A stretch of 64,000 bases of DNA, from assembly GCF_025506335.1 (NCBI RefSeq), contig NZ_JANZYO010000005.1:248001-312000 (forward strand), written 5' to 3'. Positions 54,632-63,691 of this stretch are shown here, piece after piece. Source of the DNA: Mumia quercus (lineage in GTDB: Bacteria; Actinomycetota; Actinomycetes; Propionibacteriales; Nocardioidaceae). Every line of letters starts with the position of its first letter. The first letter of the stretch is position 1. Both the position numbers and the translations under genes were made by a program. The notes beneath the pieces are model-generated. The model was not told the origin of the DNA and ran no database searches. It was given only the letters and a program-made list of their open reading frames with translations.

Positions 54632-55683
54632 CCCTGGCCTCCCCTCGCTGGCCGGAGGTCCTGGGCGCGCTCGTCGCCGGCGACGACCTCTCGTCGGAGC
54701 AGACGTCCTGGGCGATGGAGGAGATCCTCAGCGGCAACGCGACTCCGGCGCAGATCGCGGGCTTCGCGGTGGGGCTGCGGGCCAAGGGGGAGACGGTGGC
54801 CGAGGTCGAAGGGCTGGCCGCCACGATGCTCGAGCATGCCCGCACGATCGAGGTCCCGGGCCGTACGGTCGACATCGTCGGCACCGGCGGTGACCGTGCC
54901 AAGACGGTCAACATCTCCACGATGTCGGCGGTCACGATGCGTGGTGCCGGCGCCCTCGTGGTGAAGCACGGCAACCGGGCCGCCTCGAGCGCCAGCGGCG
55001 CCGCCGACGTCCTCGAGAAGCTCGGGGTCCGGCTCGACCTCACGCCGGAGCGCGTGGCCGCGCTGGCCAGCGAGACAGGGATCACGTTCTGCTTCGCGCC
55101 GGTGTTCCACGCGTCGTTCCGCTTCACCGCGGCTCCGCGCAAGGAGCTCGGTATCCCGACGGCGTTCAACTTCCTCGGGCCCTTGACCAACCCGTCCCGT
55201 CCCGCAGCGATGGCCGTCGGGGTCGCCGACGCCCGGATGGCCTCGGTCGTGGCCGGCGTGTTCGCCCGCCGCGGCGTCGACGCCCTGGTCTTCCGCGGCG
55301 ACGACGGGCTCGACGAGATCACCACCACGACGACGTCGCGGGTGTGGGTCGTGGCGGGCCCGGAGGGCGAGAAGTCGGTCTCTGAGCAGGCTTTCGACCC
55401 CCGCGACCTCGGGTTCACGCTCTCGGCGGCCGAGGCGCTGCGGGGCGGCGACCCCGCCTACAACGCCGAGGTGTTCCGGCGGGTGCTCGAGGGTGAGCAG
55501 GGGCCGGTCCGCGACGCAGTGGTGCTCAACGCCGGTGCGGGGCTCGCGGCGTACGAGGGGTCGACCGACGACCTCCTCACGCGCATGGAGCGCAGCACGG
55601 CGAAGGCGCGCGAGGCGCTCGACTCCGGCGCCGCGCTGCGGGCGCTCGACGAGTGGGCGGCAGCCTCGCAGCGCGACGCCTGA
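54628..55683 (+). CDS. trpD: anthranilate phosphoribosyltransferase
   Basis: The 351-residue enzyme makes phosphoribosyl anthranilate from anthranilate and PRPP in tryptophan synthesis. Signature sites are [24 protein letters not shown] and [15 protein letters not shown] with NFLGPLTNP. It is separate from other trp genes, as in mycobacteria where trpD (Rv2192c) is next to ctaE. It is translated with the receiver-like gene upstream. Confidence 0.97.
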   Translation: MTLASPRWPEVLGALVAGDDLSSEQTSWAMEEILSGNATPAQIAGFAVGLRAKGETVAEVEGLAATMLEHARTIEVPGRTVDIVGTGGDRAKTVNISTMSAVTMRGAGALVVKHGNRAASSASGAADVLEKLGVRLDLTPERVAALASETGITFCFAPVFHASFRFTAAPRKELGIPTAFNFLGPLTNPSRPAAMAVGVADARMASVVAGVFARRGVDALVFRGDDGLDEITTTTTSRVWVVAGPEGEKSVSEQAFDPRDLGFTLSAAEALRGGDPAYNAEVFRRVLEGEQGPVRDAVVLNAGAGLAAYEGSTDDLLTRMERSTAKAREALDSGAALRALDEWAAASQRDA

Positions 55684-55686
55684 GAC

Positions 55687-55971
55687 CTACTCGAACTCCC
55701 CGCCGATGCTGAAGGCCGACTCGAGGTCGTGCTGGGAGTACGTGCGGAACGCGATGTGGGTCTCGGTCGACCGGACGCCGGCGACCTTGTTGACGCGGTC
55801 GGCGACGACGTCGGCGATGTCCTCGGTGCGGCGCACGCGCACCAGCGCGATCAGGTCGATGTGCCCGGTGACCGAGTAGACCTCGCTGACGCCCTCCAGG
55901 GCCGCGATCTCCTCCGCGACCTCGGGGATGCGGTCGACCTCGGCGTTGATGAACACGATCGCAGTGATCAC
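55687..55971 (-). CDS. stand-alone AsnC/Lrp ligand-binding (RAM) domain protein
   Basis: The 94-residue protein matches only the C-terminal RAM domain of Lrp/AsnC regulators (ITAIVFINAEVD, VSEVYSVTGHIDLIALV). The helix-turn-helix is missing. Such stand-alone RAM proteins bind amino acids or partner Lrp proteins. AGGAGG lies 4 nt before the GTG start. The longer reading frame running through is a shadow of the nuclease gene. Confidence 0.85.
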   Translation of the reverse strand: MITAIVFINAEVDRIPEVAEEIAALEGVSEVYSVTGHIDLIALVRVRRTEDIADVVADRVNKVAGVRSTETHIAFRTYSQHDLESAFSIGGEFE

Positions 55972-56018
55972 GGGCCCTCCTGGCGGACGAGTCGGGGGTA
56001 CGCGGGGCAGCCTACTCG

Positions 56019-57797
56019 TCAGCGGCGCGGCCGGTGCTCGGTGCGCCAGCCGTCGGATCTGGCCTCGTCGAAGGGCGCGGCGACCGCACGCGAGCGCTCG
56101 GCCGCCTCGACGATCGAGAGGTGGCGTCCTGCCCCGCGGGCGGGGCTCGCCCACTGGCCGTCGAGGTCGACCAGGCGGATGCCGTCCGACTCCAGCCAGC
56201 GCAGCACGAGCTCGGACTCTGCCGCGGTGGCTGCCGGCGCCTGCTCCGGCACGACGGTCTCGGCGGTGGAGCGCAGCGCGTCCACCCAGGCGCGCGAGGG
56301 GGCGGAGGCCGGCATGACGCCGGAGGCGACCAGCCGACCGTGCCGGACGACGTGGACCTCCCACTCCCGCCAGGAGGGGTCGAGAGGACGCGCTGCAACG
56401 ACCTCGGCGCACGACAGGAGCGCGGAGAGTCGCTGACTGCGGTGCGTCGCCTGGAGCAGGGTGACCAGGCGGTCGCGCTCCCGTGCGGCGTCCTCGAAGC
56501 GGCTCTGTGAGGCGAGGGTCCGCATGCGGGTGGTGGAGGCGGCGACGACCTCGAAGGGGTCGGCGACGATCGCGGTACGGACACGCGCGACCTCCGCGGC
56601 GTACTCGGCCGTGGTGGTCGACCCGTCGCAGGGTGAGAGGCAGCCCTCCATCTCGGCGAGGGCGCACGCCGTGCGCGAGGGACGCAGCGGGAGACGTCCC
56701 GAGCACTGACGGATGCGGAAGGCCTCGTACAGCGCCGCGGCGGCCCGCTCCGCCGTGGCACGCCGGGTGAACGGCCCCAGGTAGTCGGCGTCGTCGTCGG
56801 TCTTTCGGACGTACGACAGCCGTGGCCACGGCTCCCGGGTGAGCTTGATCCAGGTGGCGCGCTCCGGATGGCGCGAACGCCGGTTGTACGGAGGCTTGTG
56901 GTGCGCGATCAGGCGCAGCTCGCGCACCTGTGCCTCGAGGGCGGTGGCGCAGGTGATGCCTTCGACCCGCGTGGCGAGGGTGATCATCTCGCCCATCCGG
57001 GTGCGGGTCTCGCTCGAGGTGAAGTACGACCGGACCCGGGTGCGGAGGTCTTTCGACGTGCCGACGTACAGGACGTGGTCGTGACGGTCGCGGAACAGGT
57101 ACACGCCCGGAGAGCGGGGGAGGTGGTCGGCCAGCCGGCTCTTCTTGCGCTGGGCGGCGCTGACGCGCGCGCTGAAGGTCGCGAGCTCCTCCATCGTCGA
57201 CACACCCATCGTGCCGACGCGCTCGAGCAGCGCGTGGAGCACGTCCACGGTGGCCCGGGCGTCGGCGAGGGCGCGGTGGTTCGGGGTCGTCGTCGAGCGG
57301 AAGTGGCGCGCGAGGGTCCCGAGCTTGCAGTTGGGGACCTCGTCGCGGACGAGCGCGCGGCGCGCCAGGCGTGCGGTGTCCAGCGTCTCGAAACCCGGCC
57401 ACGGAAGGTCGAGCGCGGTCGCGAAGTGCTTGAGGAAGCCCACGTCGAAAGGCGCGTTGTGCGCGACGAGGACGCACCCGCGGGCGAACTCCAGGAACGA
57501 GGGCAGCGCCTCACCGATGCGGGGAGCTCCCACGACCATCGCGTCGGTGATGCCGGTCAGGACGGTGATGAACGTCGGGATCTCGCCCTCGGGGTCGACG
57601 AGGGTCTGGAACTCGCCGAGCACCTCGCCGCCGCACACCTTCACCGCGCCGATCTCGGTGATCATCGAGCCGGCGGCGGCAGAGCCGCCCGTCGTCTCCA
57701 GGTCGACGACGCAGAAGGTGACGGCGGAGAGGTCGCGACCCAGCTCGTCGAGGGTCCCCTGGACGGCCGTCGCAGGGGCGGGGGAGGGGGCTGTCAT
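56019..57797 (-). CDS. DEDDh exonuclease - UvrC-like GIY-YIG fusion
   Basis: The 592-residue protein has an N-terminal DnaQ/epsilon-like exonuclease (VVDLETTGG, HNAPFDVGFL, HRALADARATVDVL: the DEDDh set). A UvrC-type GIY-YIG endonuclease domain (GVYLFRDRHDHVLYVGTSKDLR, residues about 245-275, landmark only) and a UvrC-like central region with a CALAEMEGCLSPC cysteine pair follow. The counterpart in M. tuberculosis is Rv2191. It probably repairs or resects damaged DNA. The ATG is 7 nt after TAACGT (57805-57810). Confidence 0.9.
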   Translation of the reverse strand: MTAPSPAPATAVQGTLDELGRDLSAVTFCVVDLETTGGSAAAGSMITEIGAVKVCGGEVLGEFQTLVDPEGEIPTFITVLTGITDAMVVGAPRIGEALPSFLEFARGCVLVAHNAPFDVGFLKHFATALDLPWPGFETLDTARLARRALVRDEVPNCKLGTLARHFRSTTTPNHRALADARATVDVLHALLERVGTMGVSTMEELATFSARVSAAQRKKSRLADHLPRSPGVYLFRDRHDHVLYVGTSKDLRTRVRSYFTSSETRTRMGEMITLATRVEGITCATALEAQVRELRLIAHHKPPYNRRSRHPERATWIKLTREPWPRLSYVRKTDDDADYLGPFTRRATAERAAAALYEAFRIRQCSGRLPLRPSRTACALAEMEGCLSPCDGSTTTAEYAAEVARVRTAIVADPFEVVAASTTRMRTLASQSRFEDAARERDRLVTLLQATHRSQRLSALLSCAEVVAARPLDPSWREWEVHVVRHGRLVASGVMPASAPSRAWVDALRSTAETVVPEQAPAATAAESELVLRWLESDGIRLVDLDGQWASPARGAGRHLSIVEAAERSRAVAAPFDEARSDGWRTEHRPRR

Positions 57798-57903
57798 GAC
57801 GCTGACGTTAGGTCGGCGCTCTGACAGGACGGACGGATCCCCGCGACGTACGGCGTGTCGGTGCCCCGGCTTTCTGTCAGCCTGCCGACGTAGCGTGCCG
57901 AGC

Positions 57904-58167
57904 ATGAACGAATCTCGCGTGCTCCACCAGCAGCCGGGACCGGCGACGGGCCACGGCGAGTCCTTCACGATCGACTGCGGCCGCTGTCTGGCCAGGCCGG
58001 CGGCCTGCGGCGACTGCGTCGTCACCGCCCTCCTCGGACCCCCCGACGACGCCGTCAGCCTCGACGCCGAGGAGGGCGCGGCGCTCGCCGCGCTGAGCAC
58101 GGCCGGACTGCTGCCTCCGCTGCGTCTGGTGACCGCCGTCGAGAGCCCGGACGGCGAGGAGGAGTGA
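57904..58167 (+). CDS. small protein with CxxC...CxxC metal-site-like motif
   Basis: The 87-residue protein has two Cys pairs in IDCGRCLARPAACGDC (residues about 26-41) that resemble a zinc ribbon or Fe-S site. A Val-rich strand and an acidic C-terminus follow. I do not recognise a named family, but small Cys-containing proteins at this place are common in actinobacteria. The start is TAGCGT (57891-57896) plus 7 nt (leaderless). It is divergent from the DEDDh-UvrC gene. Confidence 0.7.
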   Translation: MNESRVLHQQPGPATGHGESFTIDCGRCLARPAACGDCVVTALLGPPDDAVSLDAEEGAALAALSTAGLLPPLRLVTAVESPDGEEE

Positions 58168-58204
58168 GCAGCGACACCCGTCCACAACCGGTCGGGCTGC
58201 CTCG

Positions 58205-58234
58205 TTGATTCTTGGCCCCGACCTTGCGTAGGGT
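58205..58234 (+). promoter_or_regulatory. promoter of the c-di-AMP riboswitch / NlpC gene
   Basis: TTGATT (58205-58210) and TAGGGT (58229-58234) are 18 bp apart. The predicted start is near 58241, at the 5' edge of the riboswitch. Confidence 0.65.
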
Positions 58235-58240
58235 GAGGCT

Positions 58241-58415
58241 CGCGTGCCTGAGGAGTTCTCTACCCCGGAGGGCGCAGGCACGCCGCCTAGTTCGGCCGAG
58301 ATCCCCCGATCGACGCTGGAGCCGGGGACCCACATGTTCCTGGGGTGAATCCGCGCTGCACCCGGCGCGGAAGGGCACGTTCTTGGCCCGAACCCGTCAG
58401 CTCACCCGGTAGGCG
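58241..58415 (+). ncRNA. ydaO/yuaA-type cyclic di-AMP riboswitch
   Basis: The region matches the conserved core: GGGGACCCAC, then GGGGTGAATCC, and later a CCCGAACCCGTCAGCTCACC segment followed by GGTAGGCG. These have the order and spacing of ydaO elements. Pairing arms GTGCCTG / CAGGCAC form an upstream helix. It precedes an NlpC/P60 peptidoglycan hydrolase, the classical actinobacterial target. High c-di-AMP should shut the gene off. The ends are approximate. Confidence 0.92.
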
Positions 58416-58442
58416 TCGAGAACGCGAAGGAGACCGTCCGAC

Positions 58443-59471
58443 GTGCGGAACGGCCGGAAGCTGTCGATGAGGGCAGCTGTCGCCGCTGGCTCAGGAGTGG
58501 TTCTCGCCGCGACGCTCAGCGCGTCGCCGAGCGCAGCAGATCCCCAGACGCCGAGCCTCTCGGAGGCCCAGCGCAAGGTGGCGAAGCTCAGCCACGAAGC
58601 CGAGCAGGCGAACGAGCGCTACCTCGAGCTCAAGACCGAGGTCGACAGCGCCAAGAAGCAGATCAAGAAGCTCCGCGCCGACGTCAAGGCGCAGGAATCC
58701 GAGGTCGACGAGGTCCGCAACGACCTCGCCAAGACCATCACCGACCGTCTGACCAGCTCGCCGATGGGGCCGACGACCCAGCTCCTGGCCAGCGGTGACC
58801 CCGACGAGTTCCTCAACGGCCTGGCGGCGCTCCAGTCGTACAACAGCACGCAGGCCGACCGGCTCGCGGCGTTCGAGCGCGAGGCCGACGAGCTCGAGGT
58901 ACGGCGCAAGCAGCTCTCCTCGAAGCTCGAGGTCATCTCCGACGCCCAGGCGGAGATGAAGAAGCAGCAGACGACGCTCGACAAGCGTGTCGCCGAGGCG
59001 GAGGACCTGGTCGAGCGCCTCACGCCCGCCGAGCGCGAAGAGGTCTACAACGGCGACCACGGCGGCACCTCGCGTGGCGACGACGACCGGGCATCGTCCA
59101 GCGCGCCCAAGGTGAACGCCTCCGGCCGCGCGAAGAAGGCCATCGACTTCGCCCTCGCGCAGCTCGGTGAGCCGTACTCGTACGGCTCGGCGGGTCCGAA
59201 CAGCTGGGACTGCTCCGGCCTCACGATGGCCGCGTTCGGTGCGGCCGGCGTGTCGCTCCCGCACTCGTCCGCCGCGCAGTCGCGGATGGGCGCGTCGGTG
59301 TCGCGCTCGTCGATGAGCCCCGGCGACCTGGTGTTCTACTACAGCCCGGTCAGCCACGTCGGCATCTACATCGGCAACGGCAAGATCGTCCACGCTCCGC
59401 GGCCGGGCCGCAGCGTCGAGGTCGTGGGTGTCGACGTGATGCCCGTGTCGGGGATCCGTCGCGTCGGGTGA
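58443..59471 (+). CDS. secreted NlpC/P60 peptidoglycan endopeptidase (RipC-like)
   Basis: The 342-residue protein has a signal peptide (to about residue 34, ending SAAD). A long coiled-coil N-terminal region (about 40-200; Lys, Glu, Gln and Ala rich) and a C-terminal NlpC/P60 domain follow, with the catalytic Cys in WDCSGL and His in SHVGIYIG. The third polar residue is in VHAPRPG. It cleaves peptide stems in peptidoglycan. The counterpart in M. tuberculosis is Rv2190c (RipC). Expression is controlled by the c-di-AMP riboswitch. The GTG start has AAGGAG about 11 nt upstream. Confidence 0.94.
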   Translation: MRNGRKLSMRAAVAAGSGVVLAATLSASPSAADPQTPSLSEAQRKVAKLSHEAEQANERYLELKTEVDSAKKQIKKLRADVKAQESEVDEVRNDLAKTITDRLTSSPMGPTTQLLASGDPDEFLNGLAALQSYNSTQADRLAAFEREADELEVRRKQLSSKLEVISDAQAEMKKQQTTLDKRVAEAEDLVERLTPAEREEVYNGDHGGTSRGDDDRASSSAPKVNASGRAKKAIDFALAQLGEPYSYGSAGPNSWDCSGLTMAAFGAAGVSLPHSSAAQSRMGASVSRSSMSPGDLVFYYSPVSHVGIYIGNGKIVHAPRPGRSVEVVGVDVMPVSGIRRVG

Positions 59472-59522
59472 CGCGCGTCGAGACAGCGTCGGGTGATCTC
59501 ACCCGGTGACCTCGCCTTCACC

Positions 59523-59570
59523 TACGACTGAGCCCCGGTCCACCTCGCGGTGGGCCGGGGCTCAGTCGTA
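59523..59570. terminator. strong bidirectional terminator
   Basis: A perfect 16-bp outer stem (59523-59538 / 59555-59570) and an inner 5-bp stem (59540-59544 / 59549-59553) make one long hairpin between convergent genes. Confidence 0.8.
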
Positions 59571-59588
59571 CGCGGTGCGCGCCCTGCG

Positions 59589-61382
59589 CTACTGGTAGAG
59601 CGCCTCGACGTCGTCGCGGTGCTCGCGCATCACGACGTTGCGCTTGAGCTTGAGGGTCGGCGTCACCTGGCCGCCCTCCTCGGTCCAGTCGATCGGCAGG
59701 ATGCGGAACTTGCGGATCGACTCTGCGCGCGAGACGTGCGTGTTGGCCTCGTCGACCGCGAGCTGGATCGCGGCGATGACGTCGGCGTCCTCGGCCAGCT
59801 CGGCGATCGGGGTGTCGGCCGGGCGGCCCTGCTGCTCGAGCCAGGGGCCGACGGCCTCGGCGTCGAGCGTGACGAGCGCGCCGACGAACGGCTTGCCCTC
59901 ACCGACGACGACGGCCTGGCTGACGAGGACGTGCGCACGGATGCGGTCCTCGAGCACGGCCGGGACGACGTTCTTGCCGCCGGCGGTGACGATGATCTCC
60001 TTCTTACGGCCGGTGATCGTCACGAAGCCTTCGGAGTCGATCTCACCGACGTCACCGGTGTGGAACCAGCCGTCGGCGTCGAGCGACGCGGCGGTCGCCT
60101 CGGGGGCGTTCCAGTAGCCGCGGAAGACCTGGCCGCCGCGGAACAGCAGCTCGCCATCCTCGGCGACACGGACCTCGGTGCCGGGGAAGGGGCGCCCGAC
60201 GGTCCCGATCTTGGAGTCGCTGACGATGTTGGCGCAGAGCGCGGCCGTGGTCTCGGTGAGGCCGTAGCCCTCGATGACCGTGATGCCGATACCGGAGAAG
60301 AAGTGCGCGAGCCGCTCGCCGAGCGGCGCGCCGCCGGAGATCGCGTGCTCGACGCGACCGCCCATCGCCGCACGCAGCTTGGTGTAGACCAGCTTGTCGA
60401 AGAGGGCGTGCTTGACCTTGAGGACCGGGCCGATGCGCTTGCCGGCCTCACGCGCACGGCTGTACGCGATGGCGGTGGAGGTCGCGATGTCGAAGATCTT
60501 GCCCTTGCCGGAGGCGTGGGCGTTCTGGCTGGCGCCGTTGTAGACCTTCTCGAAGACTCGCGGCACGGCCAGGATGAACGTCGGCTTGATCTCTGCGAGC
60601 TCGGGGAGCAGGTTCTTGACGTCGGGGGTGTGCGAGAGCGCGACCCCGGCGCGGACGGAACCGACCTCGATGATCCGCGCGAAGACGTGCGCCAGCGGCA
60701 GGAACAAGAGCGTCACCGCGTCGTCGCGGTCGAAGATCTCGGGGAGGATCTCGATGGCGCCGGCGAGCTCGAACATGAAGTTGGCGTGCGTGAGCTCGGC
60801 GCCCTTCGGCCGGCCCGTGGTGCCGGAGGTGTAGATGATCGTCGCGAGGTCGGACGGGGCGACGGCGTCGCGACGTGCGGCGACCTCCTCGTCCGAGACG
60901 CTCGACCCGGACACCGCGAGCTGCTCGAGACCGTCGTCGATGCGCCAGAGCAGACGGAGGTCACCGAGCTGGTCACGCGACTCCTCGACCCGCTTGGCGT
61001 GGACGTCGCTCTCGACGACGCAACCGACGGCGCCGGAGTCGGCGAGGATCCAGGCGATCTGCTCCACGGAAGACGACTCGTAGATCGGGACGCTGACAGC
61101 GCCGATCCACCACAGCGCATAGTCGACCTGGGTCCACTCGTACGACGTCCGGGCGAGGATCCCGACGCGGTCGCCGGAGGCGATGCCGGCAGCGATGAAG
61201 CCCTTCGCGAGGCCGACGACCTCGTCGCGGAACTGCGAGATCGAGACGTCGGTCCAGGTGTCGTCCACCTTGCGCTGGAACGCGATCCGACCGGGATCTT
61301 TGTCCAGCCACGCCAGCACGTCGTTCGTGATGCTCCCGGTCTCCGGGACCTGGTACGTGGCTGGGGTTGCGTAGGTACGCAC
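59589..61382 (-). CDS. long-chain acyl-CoA synthetase (FadD15-like)
   Basis: The 597-residue adenylating enzyme has the P-loop YTSGTTGRPKG (near residue 188), EGYGLTETT, GWFHTGDVGEID and VTITGRKKEI. The terminal catalytic Lys region is in TPTLKLKR. It activates long-chain fatty acids with ATP and CoA. M. tuberculosis FadD15 (Rv2187) sits in the same place next to the START-like genes. GGAGG lies 4 nt before the GTG start. Confidence 0.94.
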   Translation of the reverse strand: MRTYATPATYQVPETGSITNDVLAWLDKDPGRIAFQRKVDDTWTDVSISQFRDEVVGLAKGFIAAGIASGDRVGILARTSYEWTQVDYALWWIGAVSVPIYESSSVEQIAWILADSGAVGCVVESDVHAKRVEESRDQLGDLRLLWRIDDGLEQLAVSGSSVSDEEVAARRDAVAPSDLATIIYTSGTTGRPKGAELTHANFMFELAGAIEILPEIFDRDDAVTLLFLPLAHVFARIIEVGSVRAGVALSHTPDVKNLLPELAEIKPTFILAVPRVFEKVYNGASQNAHASGKGKIFDIATSTAIAYSRAREAGKRIGPVLKVKHALFDKLVYTKLRAAMGGRVEHAISGGAPLGERLAHFFSGIGITVIEGYGLTETTAALCANIVSDSKIGTVGRPFPGTEVRVAEDGELLFRGGQVFRGYWNAPEATAASLDADGWFHTGDVGEIDSEGFVTITGRKKEIIVTAGGKNVVPAVLEDRIRAHVLVSQAVVVGEGKPFVGALVTLDAEAVGPWLEQQGRPADTPIAELAEDADVIAAIQLAVDEANTHVSRAESIRKFRILPIDWTEEGGQVTPTLKLKRNVVMREHRDDVEALYQ

Positions 61383-61477
61383 GCTGCCTCCGTTCAGAAG
61401 TACGGGTACGTCGAGAAGACGTACTCCCCCTCGGGCAGGTTACAGTCATCGCCCGGAGCACCCCGAAAGGAGACCCG

Positions 61478-61906
61478 ATGCCGGCCGTCGATGTGATCGA
61501 CCAGACGTACGTGGCAGTCCCGCCGCGCGCGTTGCGGAAGGTCCTGTGCGTCGAGGCCGTGTGGGCCGAGGTGGTTCCCGACCTGCAGCTCGCGTGCTTC
61601 GAGGACCGCGGCCTCCGAGGGAAGCGCTGGACGGTTTCCGGCGCGCTCGACGGCACCGCGGAGGTGTGGCTCGAGGAGCTTGCCGAAGGCACCGTGGTGC
61701 ACGTGTTCCTGCAAGCCGACCCGGCGACGCCACCGCGCTCGGAGCGGGCGCGCGTGCGGCTCGACCGGGCGTACCGTGAGCGCCTGAAGCGCTGGGTCAC
61801 CGACGTGCGCGACACCCTCGACGCGGAGCGCGAGGTCGGGGTCGCTCCGGCCGCGACCGAGCACGCCGCACGCGGGCGTGCCGGGGCTGACAGAAGCGCG
61901 CGATAA
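61478..61906 (+). CDS. START-like protein (polyketide cyclase/SRPBCC-like), 142 residues
   Basis: The protein has a beta-rich middle (CFEDRGLRGKRWTVSGAL, VWLEELAEGTVVHVFLQ), a helical C-terminus and a START-like helix at the N-terminus (YVAVPPRALRKV). It resembles Rv2186c, conserved in this position in mycobacteria. No function is known. AAAGGAG lies 5 nt before the ATG. It probably shares a role with the following SRPBCC gene. Confidence 0.75.
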   Translation: MPAVDVIDQTYVAVPPRALRKVLCVEAVWAEVVPDLQLACFEDRGLRGKRWTVSGALDGTAEVWLEELAEGTVVHVFLQADPATPPRSERARVRLDRAYRERLKRWVTDVRDTLDAEREVGVAPAATEHAARGRAGADRSAR

Positions 61907-61942
61907 GGTCGGGGCCAGCACCGATCGCGAAGGAGGCTCTCG

Positions 61943-62392
61943 ATGGCCGATCAGACGACCAGCGACATCGTGGTCGACGCCGAGCCTGGCGCGATCATGG
62001 CGGTCATCGCCGACTTCCCGTCCTATCCCTCGTGGGCGACCGGGGTGAAGGAGGCCCAGGTCGTCGCGCTCGACGAGTTCGGAGCCCGCGCGACCGAGGT
62101 GCAGTTCGTCCTCGACGCGACGCCGATCCGCGACACCTACACGTTGAGCTACACGTGGGACGGCGACCGCAAGGTCGAGTGGGAGATCGCTGAGCCCGGC
62201 ACGATGCTCAAGGGCATGGACGGGGCGTACGTCCTCGACGCGCTCGGGGACGGGTCGACCCGCGTCACCTACCGCCTGGCGGTCGAGGTCTCGATCCCGT
62301 TGCTCGGGATGCTGCGGCGCAAGGCCGAGAAGGTCATCATCGACACCGCCCTCAAGGGTCTGAAGAAGCGCGTCGAGTCGACGTCGGCGTGA
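61943..62392 (+). CDS. SRPBCC-family (START-like) protein, Rv2185c-like
   Basis: The 149-residue protein begins ADQTTSDIVVDAEPGAIMAVIADF and contains PSWATGVKEAQV, typical of the polyketide cyclase/dehydrase SRPBCC family. The fold holds a deep hydrophobic cavity. GAAGGAGG lies 7 nt upstream, and a TAAGGT -10 hexamer overlaps the stop of the preceding gene (61904-61909). Its stop overlaps the ArsA gene (GTGA), so this protein and the ATPase are coupled. Confidence 0.9.
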   Translation: MADQTTSDIVVDAEPGAIMAVIADFPSYPSWATGVKEAQVVALDEFGARATEVQFVLDATPIRDTYTLSYTWDGDRKVEWEIAEPGTMLKGMDGAYVLDALGDGSTRVTYRLAVEVSIPLLGMLRRKAEKVIIDTALKGLKKRVESTSA

Positions 62393-63606
62393 CCGTACGC
62401 GGACGCGGGCGGACCCGCGTCGTCCTGCTCACCGGCAAGGGCGGCGTCGGCAAGACCACGACCGCTGCGGGGACGGCGGTCCTCGCGGGCGAGCGCGGCG
62501 CACGCACGCTCGTGCTGTCGACCGACGCCGCGCACTCGCTCTCCGACGCGTTCGGGGTGGCGCGCGGGGAGGCGACCGACGAGCCGGTGCCGGTGACGGA
62601 GTGCGTCTGGATCCAGCAGGTCGACGCACAGCGGCGTCTGGAGGCGTCGTGGGCGTCGATCCAGCGCTACCTGCGTGCGGTGCTCGACGCCGCCGGAGCC
62701 GATCCGATCACCGCCGAGGAGATCACGGTGCTCCCCGGCGCCGAGGAGGTGCTGGCCCTGCTGGCGCTGCGCGACCAGGTCGTCTCCGGTGCGTGGGACC
62801 TCGTGGTGGTCGACTGCGCGCCGACCGCGGAGACCCTCCGGCTGCTCGCGCTGCCGGAGGCGCTCGGCTGGTACCTCGACCGGCTCGCCACCTCCGGAGC
62901 CCGGGTCGCCCGCGCGGTGACGCCGACGCTCGCACGCGCGGCGGGCGTGCCGGTGCCCGAGCCGGGCGTCGGTGAGGCAGCACGGCGCCTGCACGCCGAC
63001 CTGAGCGAGGTGCGGACGATCCTCGGTGCTCCTGAGTCGACGGTGCGCCTCGTGCTCACGCCCGAGTCGGTGGTCGTCGCCGAGGCACGGCGGGCGCTGA
63101 CGACGCTGTCGCTCTACGGCTACCGGGTCGACGGTGTCGTCGCGAACCGGGTCTTCCCCGACTCCGGCGACGACCCGTGGCGCCGGAGGTGGGCCGAGAC
63201 CCAGCGCGAGACGCTGGTGGAGGTGGCGGCGTCGTTCGCGCCGCTCCCGGTGTGGGAGGCGGCGTACGCGTCGCGCGAGCCGGTGGGGGCCGCGGCGCTC
63301 GCGGACCTGGCGCGCGGCACCTACGGCGCGTCCGACCCCGTCGCCGTCCCGGACGTCCCCGCGGCGATGGAGGTGGTGCCGCGCGACGACGAGGTGGAGG
63401 TCCGGCTGGCGCTGCCGTTCGCGACCGGGGGAGATGTCGGCCTGACCCGGCACGGCTCCGACCTGGTCGTCACCGTGGGGTCGTACCGCCGCGTGCTGGC
63501 GCTGCCGACGATGCTCTCCCGTCACACGGTGAGCGGTGCTCACCTCGACGCCGGCCGGCTCGCCGTACGCTTCGTGGCGCCGGCCGACGGGCGCGGGACG
63601 TGGTGA
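62389..63606 (+). CDS. ArsA/GET3-family ATPase
   Basis: The 405-residue protein has the deviant P-loop GKGGVGKTT near residue 16, switch II-like DCAPTAETL and an ArsA-HSP20-like C-terminal domain (residues about 320-400). It is not an arsenite pump: no arsenic genes are nearby and the metal cysteines are lacking. The position matches Rv2184c. By family it may handle membrane or lipid-associated proteins. Translation is coupled to the upstream START-like gene, which suggests that they act together. Confidence 0.9.
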   Translation: MTVRGRGRTRVVLLTGKGGVGKTTTAAGTAVLAGERGARTLVLSTDAAHSLSDAFGVARGEATDEPVPVTECVWIQQVDAQRRLEASWASIQRYLRAVLDAAGADPITAEEITVLPGAEEVLALLALRDQVVSGAWDLVVVDCAPTAETLRLLALPEALGWYLDRLATSGARVARAVTPTLARAAGVPVPEPGVGEAARRLHADLSEVRTILGAPESTVRLVLTPESVVVAEARRALTTLSLYGYRVDGVVANRVFPDSGDDPWRRRWAETQRETLVEVAASFAPLPVWEAAYASREPVGAAALADLARGTYGASDPVAVPDVPAAMEVVPRDDEVEVRLALPFATGGDVGLTRHGSDLVVTVGSYRRVLALPTMLSRHTVSGAHLDAGRLAVRFVAPADGRGTW

Positions 63607-63691
63607 CCGCTGCTGCCCTGGTCGTCCTGCTCGATAGGATCGGGCGACCCCACCCGCGCTGTCCCCGACCGGCACCCGTACGAGGAGACGC

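Noticed and set aside
62389-63606. arsenite efflux ATPase
   Set aside because: No arsB, arsC or arsenic-type ArsR neighbour and no metal cysteines. The ArsR gene at 4635 lacks a metal site and is 58 kb away.
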